Positions 1-5,399 of a stretch of DNA of 7,396 nt are shown in pieces. The stretch is from an uncultured Lachnospiraceae bacterium (lineage in GTDB: Bacteria; Bacillota_A; Clostridia; Lachnospirales; Lachnospiraceae), in NCBI GenBank assembly GCA_946613735.1, contig CAMOFS010000070.1, positions 1-7,396 on the forward strand, read 5' to 3'. Below the pieces are notes generated by a model that saw only the letters and a program-made list of their open reading frames with translations, searched no databases and was not told the origin of the DNA. How positions within the stretch are numbered: the stretch's first letter is position 1; each line of letters starts with the position of its first letter. The position numbers and the translations under genes are program-made.

Positions 1-514
1 TGGCCACAAGGTTCCAGAAGGCCTTTGAGTGGTTCATATGTATCCTGTGGCACAGCTCGTGGATGATGATATAGTCCCTTACATCTTCCGGGAAAAGCAT
101 CATAAGACAATTGAAGTTAAGATTCCCTTTTGAGCTGCAGCTTCCCCAGCGGGTGCGCTGGTTCCTGATGGTTATATGGCCGTATGTTATTCCAAGCATT
201 CGGGCATATTCATTTACACGGTTTGGAACCCATTTGACGGCAGCGTCAGCCAGTGTCCTTACTTCGTCCATGGTGATGGGCTCAAGCCCGTTCATTTCAC
301 CGGACTTTACGCGTGCTTTTGCCACGTGGTCCATGATCCAGGCCTCTTTTTCCTGTAAAAACTTTGTGATCTCAACATTTGGAAGAGCATAGGGTGCCCG
401 TATGAGCACGGTGCCATCTCTTTTTATTTCTATGGAGAGGGTTTTCCTTCTGGAGCGGATGATCTCGTATTTTATTTCTTCTTTGTTCATGTCTTGGTTA
501 TTCTTCGTATCCAT
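1..514 (-). CDS. YgjP-type (DUF45) zinc metallopeptidase, C-terminus beyond the window
   Basis: Predicted M48-like metallopeptidase of the YgjP/DUF45 family (SprT-like fold); its substrate is not known. The 171 codons visible contain the two family hallmarks: RWGSCSSKGN (residues 122-131) and the zinc site HELCHRIHMNHS (152-163), with H152, E153 and H156 as the HExxH core and H162 as the likely third metal ligand. An N-terminal region starting around SRRKTLSIEIKRDG also fits the family. Only the C-terminal helix after AFWNLVA is missing, cut by the left window edge. I chose the ATG at 514 because GGGGGAG lies 10 nt upstream; an ATG at 490 is the alternative but has no clear ribosome binding site. 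The start overlaps the end of thpR by 17 nt in another frame, so the two are probably co-transcribed and perhaps translationally coupled. Family assignment is firm; function is inferred. Confidence 0.9.
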   Translation of the reverse strand, partial: MDTKNNQDMNKEEIKYEIIRSRRKTLSIEIKRDGTVLIRAPYALPNVEITKFLQEKEAWIMDHVAKARVKSGEMNGLEPITMDEVRTLADAAVKWVPNRVNEYARMLGITYGHITIRNQRTRWGSCSSKGNLNFNCLMMLFPEDVRDYIIIHELCHRIHMNHSKAFWNLVA

Positions 515-1019
515 CTGCAAAAATCTCCCCCACAGAGGTGTAGACCATGCCGTTTTTGCCGTGATCCGACCTCATAAGAGAAATATACGAAGCAGTCATA
601 TCTACAGGGTTAACATCTATTTCCGGCAGACCTTTTCCATCGTAAAAAGCGCCTCTGACCACAGTGATATGCGGATAGAATTTTTTCCTGTCAAAGGGGA
701 TATTATTGTCAGGAAATGCCCTGCGAAGCCTTTTTACCATTCTTTCAAGTTCATCGTCTGCTTTAATTCCGATCCAGTACAGATCCCCAAAATTCCCAAG
801 CCGGTCAAGCTTTAGGTCTATCGGTTCAAATCGGACCATTTCCATTATGTCAAGGATCCTGTCCGGATTGCCGTATTCTCCAATAAAGGCAAGTGTGAGA
901 TGGAGATTATCAGGCTTTGTATAACCGCCAAACACGCCTTTATCCTTAAGAGAGTCCTGTATACGTACAAGTTCTTTTTTTAGTTCATCCGATAATTCGA
1001 TCGCTGTAAATAGTCTCAT
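498..1019 (-). CDS. thpR: RNA 2',3'-cyclic phosphodiesterase (2H phosphoesterase, LigT family)
   Basis: A 173-residue protein of the two-histidine phosphoesterase superfamily. Known members hydrolyse RNA 2',3'-cyclic phosphates and can ligate 2'-5' RNA ends in vitro. Both catalytic HxTx motifs are present: HLTL at residues 40-43 and HITV at 117-120, about 75 residues apart as usual. The start MRLFTAIEL is the typical family N-terminus. I place the start at 1019, with AAAAGG about 11 nt upstream and an extended -10 promoter about 50 nt upstream. An in-frame ATG at 1043 would add eight residues (MSKRYYVS) but has only a weak ribosome site and would leave a leader of about 17 nt. The stop codon lies inside the start region of the downstream YgjP-like gene, so the pair forms a small operon. 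Cytosolic; no signal peptide. Confidence 0.92.
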   Translation of the reverse strand: MRLFTAIELSDELKKELVRIQDSLKDKGVFGGYTKPDNLHLTLAFIGEYGNPDRILDIMEMVRFEPIDLKLDRLGNFGDLYWIGIKADDELERMVKRLRRAFPDNNIPFDRKKFYPHITVVRGAFYDGKGLPEIDVNPVDMTASYISLMRSDHGKNGMVYTSVGEIFADGYEE

Positions 1020-1066
1020 GCTAACATAATACCTTTTTGACATAAATATCTCAAAATGACAGTAGT

Positions 1067-1075
1067 ATTATATCA
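1067..1075 (-). promoter_or_regulatory. Extended -10 promoter of thpR
   Basis: On the minus strand this reads TGATATAAT, a perfect extended -10 element (TGnTATAAT) 48 nt before the chosen thpR start. There is no good -35 at the normal distance (CTTTCT at 17 nt), which is common for extended -10 promoters. A TTGAAA lies only 10 nt upstream and is too close to serve as the -35. Transcription would begin near 1060, giving a leader of about 40 nt. Confidence 0.6.
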
Positions 1076-1131
1076 CAGAATTTTTCAAGAGAAAGATATT
1101 ATGTGAACAAGCGCGGCCGGTACTTTTACAA

Positions 1132-1710
1132 TTAATTCATTTTGACCATACATATAGCCTGTGTCATTGTTCCCATGGGGCAGAAGGTACACCATGTCCT
1201 GGGACGATACAGCACCATCACGATAAGTCCGATCAGTGTGGACGTTAGCATAAGACTGTAAAAACCATAGCTGTACTGGGTGACCCATTCAGGCACACTT
1301 TGGACGGTATATGCCCATTTCCAGGGGACCTTAAACGTCCAGAAAAGCTTTACCACCTGTCTGAGTGATGAAGCTCCGGAAAAGACAAGCCACGTCTGGT
1401 AGACCATATTCCCAAACATCGTGAGGAAAAAGGCCAAAAAGCCATATCTGAACCATTTCGAAGACAACCATTTAGGCGCAGGTTTTTGCCTGGAGCATTT
1501 GAATGTCTTTGGAAGGATAGTAAAAAGCTGACCCCTGCCGCACATATTATTGCAAAACCATTTATTCCCGCCAACAATGGCAAAGATAAGGGGCAGAATA
1601 AAGTCTATCATCCCAAGCCATGCAAAAAGGATGTTAAAGAAGCCCATCGCAAAGTATACGATCGACCATATCCACAGATAGTCATACCAGTGTTTTTTGC
1701 GTTCCATCAT
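1132..1710 (-). CDS. Polytopic membrane protein with Fe-S type cysteine motifs (NapH/YccM-like)
   Basis: A 192-residue integral membrane protein with about four hydrophobic segments (roughly residues 12-30, 34-48, 88-110 and 148-168). Two cysteine motifs sit next to the membrane segments: CNNMCGRG (C53, C57) after the second and WCTFCPMG (C174, C177) after the last. C72 and C187 are additional. The CxxCP motif after a transmembrane helix resembles NapH/NosR/YccM-type polyferredoxin membrane proteins, but the soluble 4Fe-4S domains of those proteins are absent; the neighbouring ferredoxin gene could supply them. The start ATG at 1710 overlaps the ferredoxin stop (ATGA), and a second ATG at 1707 is better spaced from the GAGAGG ribosome site, so either may be used. 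I infer a membrane electron-transfer role linked to the upstream ferredoxin and thioredoxin. Donor and acceptor cannot be read from the sequence. Confidence 0.8.
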   Translation of the reverse strand: MMERKKHWYDYLWIWSIVYFAMGFFNILFAWLGMIDFILPLIFAIVGGNKWFCNNMCGRGQLFTILPKTFKCSRQKPAPKWLSSKWFRYGFLAFFLTMFGNMVYQTWLVFSGASSLRQVVKLFWTFKVPWKWAYTVQSVPEWVTQYSYGFYSLMLTSTLIGLIVMVLYRPRTWCTFCPMGTMTQAICMVKMN

Positions 1711-1910
1711 TTTTCCTCTCTTTCGGTGACCGTAATGCATGATGCCGGACAGGTTCTGCTGCACAGGCCACATCCTATGCACAAGGTGGGGTCTGCTTTG
1801 GCATAACACCCCTTAATGACCGTAATGGCTGCCCTGGGGCACACCTTGGTGCAAGCCCCGCAGGCAACACAAATGTTTTTGTCAACAATTGCTACTTTCT
1901 TTGAAGCCAT
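1707..1910 (-). CDS. 2[4Fe-4S] ferredoxin
   Basis: A 67-residue bacterial-type ferredoxin. Two complete cluster motifs CxxCxxCxxxCP are present: C14, C17, C20, C24 and C44, C47, C50, C54. There are two extra cysteines, C35 and C58. An electron carrier of low redox potential is expected. I chose the ATG at 1910 because GGGAGAG lies 9 nt upstream. An in-frame ATG at 1928 overlaps the thioredoxin stop (TAATG) but has no ribosome site; it would add six residues (MGEINV), and the ribosome site itself lies in that stretch. The gene sits between thioredoxin and the membrane Fe-S type protein, and its stop overlaps the start of the latter. This indicates one operon and probably stoichiometric production. 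Confidence 0.92.
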   Translation of the reverse strand: MASKKVAIVDKNICVACGACTKVCPRAAITVIKGCYAKADPTLCIGCGLCSRTCPASCITVTEREEK

Positions 1911-1927
1911 AACGTTAATCTCTCCCA

Positions 1928-2254
1928 TTACGCAGTTTTAAGCAGCGCATCCAGCTTATCGATCAGTGCTTCCCTAGGCATGCCGCCGATAGCGTGGTCT
2001 ACCACCTTGCCATCCTTGATGAAAAAGAAGCTGGGGATGCTCATGACTCCGAACTGGGAAGCCAGCTCACGCTGCTCGTCTGTGTTTACCTTGCCGACCT
2101 TGATGGAGCCGTCATACCTCTCGGCCATTTCCTCAACAACAGGCATCATAGCCCTGCATGGGCCGCACCAATCCGCGTAAAAGTCTACCATTACCGGCTT
2201 GTCGCTGTTTATTACTTCGCTTTCATAGTTCTCCAGTGTAAATTTGTATTCCAT
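1928..2254 (-). CDS. trxA: Thioredoxin
   Basis: A 108-residue single-domain thioredoxin, the usual length. It has the active site WCGPC (C30 and C33), the preceding buried aspartate in VDFYADW (D24), and the cis-proline loop SIP (P74). It reduces protein disulfides in the cytosol; there is no signal peptide. AGGAGG lies 6 nt before the ATG, one of the strongest ribosome sites in the window. It is the first gene of a three-gene operon with a ferredoxin and a membrane protein bearing Fe-S type motifs, and no thioredoxin reductase gene is in the window. Because clostridia often carry several thioredoxins, this may be a specialised paralogue rather than the main housekeeping TrxA. The symbol is by family only. 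Confidence 0.93.
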   Translation of the reverse strand: MEYKFTLENYESEVINSDKPVMVDFYADWCGPCRAMMPVVEEMAERYDGSIKVGKVNTDEQRELASQFGVMSIPSFFFIKDGKVVDHAIGGMPREALIDKLDALLKTA

Positions 2255-2284
2255 TTTTTACCTCCTTTGGGTTGCTTGTTATCT

Positions 2285-2312
2285 GTGATAATGCTATTAT
2301 ATCTGGTATAAA
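2285..2312 (+). promoter_or_regulatory. Candidate promoter of hxlR
   Basis: An extended -10 TGGTATAAA (2304-2312) with a partial -35 GTGATA (2285-2290), spacer 16 nt. This would give a leader of about 70 nt before hxlR. It overlaps the divergent thioredoxin promoter almost completely, so the two promoters may compete. A later TAAAAT at 2367-2372 is an alternative -10, but it would put the transcript start on the ribosome site and is less likely. Confidence 0.4.
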
Positions 2313-2323
2313 AAACATATCAA
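2296..2323 (-). promoter_or_regulatory. Promoter of the thioredoxin-ferredoxin-membrane protein operon
   Basis: On the minus strand a -35 TTGATA (2318-2323) and a perfect -10 TATAAT (2296-2301) are separated by 16 nt. This is close to the sigma-A consensus. Transcription would start near 2289, giving a leader of about 35 nt before the thioredoxin ATG. The 16-nt spacer lies within one copy of the TATCTGGTA direct repeat, so a protein bound there would block this promoter. Confidence 0.7.
2300..2316. repeat. Direct repeat copy 1, candidate HxlR operator
   Basis: TATCTGGTATAAAAAAC. It matches copy 2 at 2340-2357 except for TA versus CGA after GGTA. It lies inside the spacer of the thioredoxin promoter and covers the candidate hxlR -10. 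A role as an operator for the adjacent HxlR protein is inferred from position and repetition only. Confidence 0.5.
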
Positions 2324-2339
2324 GTACGCAGATTATCTT

Positions 2340-2357
2340 TATCTGGTACGAAAAAAC
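2340..2357. repeat. Direct repeat copy 2, candidate HxlR operator
   Basis: TATCTGGTACGAAAAAAC, starting exactly 40 bp after copy 1, about four helical turns, so both copies face the same side of the DNA. A GTAC at 2324-2327 and the GTAC in this copy (2346-2349) are 22 bp apart. A short perfect dyad TTAC-TACT-GTAA follows at 2358-2369. Several HxlR-family regulators bind short TAC/GTA dyads, which is consistent but not proof. Confidence 0.45.
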
Positions 2358-2389
2358 TTACTACTGTAAAATAGAAGAGGAGTGCCAAT

Positions 2390-2728
2390 ATGGCTGAAAA
2401 AGAGTATTTATGTGATGATCTAGCCGGGAATGGTTGCGGCTTAAAGCGCGTCCTTAACATAATCGGAGGAAAGTGGAAGATACTTATACTTTGTGTTATA
2501 GACAGGAGAGAGACTGCCAGGTATGGAGATCTGCGAAGGGAGATCACCGGGATCACGAACACTATGCTGGCCAATTCTTTAAAAGAAATGGAGGCGGATG
2601 ACCTCGTTATCAGAAAACAGTATGATGAGATGCCGGTGAGGGTGGAGTACAGCCTGACAGACAGGGCAAAGAGTATCATCCCCATCCTTTTGGAACTGAA
2701 GCGGTGGGGAGAAGAGCACATAATCTGA
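2390..2728 (+). CDS. HxlR-family winged helix-turn-helix regulator
   Basis: A 112-residue single-domain HxlR/MarR-like DNA-binding protein, normal family length. Family landmarks are the conserved N-terminal cysteine (C16), IGGKWKILIL (25-34), the recognition-helix region ITGITNTMLANSLKEMEAD (52-70), the wing VRVEYSLTDRAKSIIPIL (83-100) and the C-terminal RWGEEH. It carries three cysteines: C8, C16 and C35. In related regulators such as YodB and HypR, N-terminal cysteines sense quinones, aldehydes or disulfide stress, so redox sensing is plausible but inferred. The start at 2390 has AGAGGAG 7 nt upstream. It is divergent from the thioredoxin operon, with direct repeats in the shared promoter region, so self-control and control of that operon is the simplest model. 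It may also be co-transcribed with the downstream dehydrogenase (47-nt gap). Confidence 0.93.
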   Translation: MAEKEYLCDDLAGNGCGLKRVLNIIGGKWKILILCVIDRRETARYGDLRREITGITNTMLANSLKEMEADDLVIRKQYDEMPVRVEYSLTDRAKSIIPILLELKRWGEEHII

Positions 2729-2775
2729 ATGGATCGGACATGTTTTTTGGATAGAAAGAGAAACGGGTAATAAAA

Positions 2776-3708
2776 ATGAAAATAGTATTTTTAGACAGGA
2801 GCTCCATAGGAGAGGACATCGATCTGATAAAGTTTGAAGATCTTGGGGAAGTAGTAAACTATGATTTTACTTATCCAAATGAGGTGCCCGAAAGGGCAGC
2901 GGATGCGGACATACTTATAGTCAACAAGACCCTGATAAACGAGGATACCATAGGCAAGGCACAAAAGCTTAAGCTTGTCTGCGTGACAGCTACCGGCACC
3001 AACAATCTTGACAAGGACTATCTGGCAAAAAGACAGATAGAGTGGAGAAATGTGGCCGGTTACTCTACAGAGACTGTGGCGCAGCACACCTTTTCCCTGG
3101 CATTTTACCTTTTGGAGCACCTGCCTTATTACGACAATTACGTAAAAAGCGGTGCATACATGGGTGACAGGAGCTTTACCCATTTTTCTAAAAGCTTTCA
3201 TGAGCTCTCGGGTATGACCTGGGGAATAATCGGACTTGGCACCATAGGACATCGTGTGGCAGAGATAGCCGACTGTTTTGGCTGTAAAGTGCAGTATTAT
3301 TCTACCTCCGGTAAAAACCATGACGAAAAATACACTGAGGTGGATTTTGATACACTTTTAAAGACCTCTGATATAATATCGATACACGCTCCGTTAAATG
3401 AGGCTACAGAGGGGCTTATAGATAAGGCGGCGCTTAAAAAGATGAAGCCCGAAGGTATACTTTTAAACCTTGGACGTGGTCCGATAGTGGATGAAAGAGC
3501 GCTGGCAGATGCAATTTTAAACAATGAGATCGGCGGGGCCGGACTTGACGTTTTATCCGTGGAGCCTATGCAAAAGGACAATCCCTTAAAAGAGGTGATG
3601 AACGACGAGCGTGTGATGATCACTCCGCACATTGCCTGGGCATCCGTGGAGGCGAGAGTGCGGCTTATGGATATAATATATAGCCAGGTAAAGGAGTTTT
3701 TGGGATAA
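2776..3708 (+). CDS. D-2-hydroxyacid dehydrogenase (glycerate dehydrogenase/hydroxypyruvate reductase-like)
   Basis: A 310-residue NAD(P)-dependent oxidoreductase that interconverts 2-oxoacids and D-2-hydroxyacids. The Rossmann fingerprint is GLGTIG (153-158). The catalytic triad is R234 (in NLGRGPIVDE), E263 (in LSVEPM) and H285 (in ITPHIAW). The substrate-loop motif TATGTNNLD (71-79) is also typical. The segment after the second Rossmann strand reads YYSTSGKN (174-181) and lacks the aspartate that usually fixes NAD specificity, so NADPH use is possible. Overall resemblance is to clostridial glycerate dehydrogenases, but lactate or other 2-oxoacids cannot be excluded. The ribosome site is weak. 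It lies between the regulator and the YjbR-alkyltransferase fusion gene, which starts 1 nt after its stop. Confidence 0.9.
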   Translation: MKIVFLDRSSIGEDIDLIKFEDLGEVVNYDFTYPNEVPERAADADILIVNKTLINEDTIGKAQKLKLVCVTATGTNNLDKDYLAKRQIEWRNVAGYSTETVAQHTFSLAFYLLEHLPYYDNYVKSGAYMGDRSFTHFSKSFHELSGMTWGIIGLGTIGHRVAEIADCFGCKVQYYSTSGKNHDEKYTEVDFDTLLKTSDIISIHAPLNEATEGLIDKAALKKMKPEGILLNLGRGPIVDERALADAILNNEIGGAGLDVLSVEPMQKDNPLKEVMNDERVMITPHIAWASVEARVRLMDIIYSQVKEFLG

Positions 3709-3709
3709 A

Positions 3710-4330
3710 ATGACTTCCAGAGATGAAATACTAAAATTTGGACTGAGCTTTCCTGATACTTATCAGGATGCGCCTTTTCATGACCAAAACTGGCAGCTGG
3801 TCAGATACAAAGCAAACAAGAAGGCATTTTTGTGGACGTATGAGATGGATGGGTATCTCAGGATAAATGTTAAGGTTGATCCGGAGTGGCGCGACTTTTG
3901 GAGATCGGCATACGAGGCTGTTATTCCGGGCTATCATCAGAACAAGGAACACTGGAATACCGTTATTCTGGATGGAAGCATCCCCGATCAGGACATAAAA
4001 AGGATGATCGCAGAAAGCTACGATCTGATATCAGACAGTCCTACAAAGCGCATATATGAGGCGGTAAAGAGCATACCCAAGGGAAAGGTGGCTACCTATG
4101 CCCAGGTGGCAAAAATGGCCGGAAACCCTAAAATGCAGCGCGCTGTGGGTAATGCTTTGCATAAAAACCCGGATGAATTTGGGATACCCTGTTACAGGGT
4201 AGTAAATGCGAAGGGCTTTTTGGCGGACGAATTTGTCTTCGGTGGGCCGGGGATCCAGAAAAAGCGCCTCGAAGCAGAGGGAGTGGAGGTCATAGACGGA
4301 AAAGTAGATCTTAAAAAGTACGGAATATAG
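3710..4330 (+). CDS. Fusion of MmcQ/YjbR domain with O6-alkylguanine-DNA alkyltransferase-like domain
   Basis: A 206-residue two-domain protein. Residues 1 to about 108 form an MmcQ/YjbR (DUF419) domain, shown by the signature PGYHQNKEHWNTVILDG (73-89) and ESYDLI (102-107). This fold is thought to bind DNA or nucleotides through a CyaY-like surface. Residues 111-206 match the DNA-binding, catalytic half of alkylguanine alkyltransferases: IPKGKVATYAQVA (122-134), the arginine-finger region RAVGNAL (144-150, R144), the active site IPCYRVVN (159-166, C161) and FGGPGIQKKRLEAEG. The acceptor cysteine is kept, unlike in Atl proteins where Trp replaces it, but the usual PCHR histidine is Tyr. The C-terminal tail resembles Atl proteins. 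Function is probably removal or flagging of alkylated guanine. The ATG follows the dehydrogenase stop by 1 nt, with AAAGGAG 13 nt upstream. Confidence 0.85.
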   Translation: MTSRDEILKFGLSFPDTYQDAPFHDQNWQLVRYKANKKAFLWTYEMDGYLRINVKVDPEWRDFWRSAYEAVIPGYHQNKEHWNTVILDGSIPDQDIKRMIAESYDLISDSPTKRIYEAVKSIPKGKVATYAQVAKMAGNPKMQRAVGNALHKNPDEFGIPCYRVVNAKGFLADEFVFGGPGIQKKRLEAEGVEVIDGKVDLKKYGI

Positions 4331-4368
4331 CGCAATATCGTTTTGTATAGGGCAAAGGGTAGAAGCTT

Positions 4369-5166
4369 ATGGAAATAAAAGATAATCGTATTGATTCAGG
4401 AAAAGCATTTGACTGGGGAAGAACTTCTGAAGAATATGCAAAGTACAGGGACATCTATCCGGACCTTTTTTACAGGAAAATTGTAGAAAGAGGCCTCTGT
4501 ATAGACGGACAGAAGGTTCTTGATCTCGGAACCGGGACGGGTGTACTGCCACGCAATATGTTTAAATACGGGGCAGAATGGACAGGGACAGACATTTCTC
4601 CGGAGCAGATCGAACAGGCGAGGGTATTAGCCGATGCTTCAAATATGAAGATTGATTTTTTGGCCGTACCAACGGAACAATTGACGTTTCCTAGCGAAAG
4701 CTTTGATGTGATCACAGCCTGTCAGTGTTTTTGGTACTTTGACCATGAAAAGGTTATGCCAAAATTGGCAAAGCTTTTGAAATCGGATGGAAAGCTTCTG
4801 ATACTCTATATGGCCTGGTTGCCGTATGAGGACAGGATCGCCGGTGCTAGCGAGGAGCTTGTTCTTAAGTACAGTCCCAAATGGTCAGGTGCCGGGGAAA
4901 CAAGGCATCCTATCTCTATTCCGGATATTGCTTACGAGTATTTTGAGTTGGAAGACCATGAGGAGTATGACATGATGGTGCCATTTACCAAAGAAGCTTG
5001 GCATGGCAGAATGATAGCCTGCCGTGGGGTGGGGGCATCCTTGTCAGCCGAGGAATTGGCCAAGTGGGATATAGAACACAGACAGCTGCTTGATGGGATC
5101 GCACCTGAACAGTTTGAGGTTTTACATTATGCCGCACTTTCTGTACTACGAAAGAAGGGAGAATAA
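4369..5166 (+). CDS. Class I SAM-dependent methyltransferase (type 11-like), substrate unknown
   Basis: A 265-residue Rossmann-fold methyltransferase. Motif I is VLDLGTGTG (50-58), the acidic SAM-ribose ligand is D75 in TGTDIS, a post-II region lies near AVPTEQLTF (99-107), and motif IV-like FDVITACQCFWYF lies at 112-124, followed by a KSDGKLLILYM strand. The C-terminal half carries MVPFTKEAWHGRMIACRGVGASLS, a pattern seen in small-molecule methyltransferases related to UbiE and trans-aconitate methyltransferase. The aromatic FWYF may contribute to the substrate pocket, but I cannot name the substrate. It starts 38 nt after the fusion gene with a modest ribosome site (AAAGGG, 9 nt). Its stop TAA shares one base with the ATG of the next small gene, indicating coupled translation. 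Confidence 0.88.
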   Translation: MEIKDNRIDSGKAFDWGRTSEEYAKYRDIYPDLFYRKIVERGLCIDGQKVLDLGTGTGVLPRNMFKYGAEWTGTDISPEQIEQARVLADASNMKIDFLAVPTEQLTFPSESFDVITACQCFWYFDHEKVMPKLAKLLKSDGKLLILYMAWLPYEDRIAGASEELVLKYSPKWSGAGETRHPISIPDIAYEYFELEDHEEYDMMVPFTKEAWHGRMIACRGVGASLSAEELAKWDIEHRQLLDGIAPEQFEVLHYAALSVLRKKGE

Positions 5167-5399
5167 TGGGTTATCTGATATCTGAAACCACAAAGGAAGA
5201 AAGAGAAAAAATAGTGTCCGACTCGCTTGGAAATATAATGGCAACCTGTGACGGATGCAGTCCGGGATTGGCAGAGATGTACCAGGATTATATTGATGGG
5301 AAAAAGGAGCTTTTTGAGATCAACATGGAATTCAATGCCAGGTACATCCATGCTGATGAAACAAGAGAGCGGGGTAGCTGTCTTTATGGGCCCAATTAG
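5166..5399 (+). CDS. Small Cys-containing conserved-type protein of unknown function (77 residues)
   Basis: A short soluble acidic protein with a CDGC motif (C28, C31), a third cysteine near the C-terminus (C72), and a central helical-looking segment GLAEMYQDYIDGKKELFEINMEFNARY. The pattern of a CxxC followed by this segment is one I associate with short clostridial hypothetical proteins, some of which carry a misleading PurH-like label; there is no AICAR formyltransferase domain here. The two nearby cysteines could bind a metal or form a redox disulfide. The ATG overlaps the methyltransferase stop by one base, with AGGGAG close upstream, so it is probably made with that enzyme. Its stop codon TAG overlaps the convergent gpsA stop. 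Confidence 0.75.
   Translation: MGYLISETTKEEREKIVSDSLGNIMATCDGCSPGLAEMYQDYIDGKKELFEINMEFNARYIHADETRERGSCLYGPN

Noticed and set aside
1076..1131. Terminator after the membrane protein gene
   Set aside because: GC-rich GCGCGGCCGG is present, but no stem followed by a U-tract on the minus strand could be drawn.
1486..1806. Plus-strand open frame opposite the membrane protein and ferredoxin
   Set aside because: Complementary to two well-supported genes; no ribosome site and composition follows the opposite-strand codons.
2791..3321. Long open frame on the minus strand opposite the dehydrogenase (176 codons)
   Set aside because: Lies wholly antisense to a gene with a full catalytic triad and has no recognisable domain.
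5166..5399. Calling the 77-residue protein PurH
   Set aside because: It is far too short and lacks both PurH domains; that label on similar proteins is likely a database artefact.
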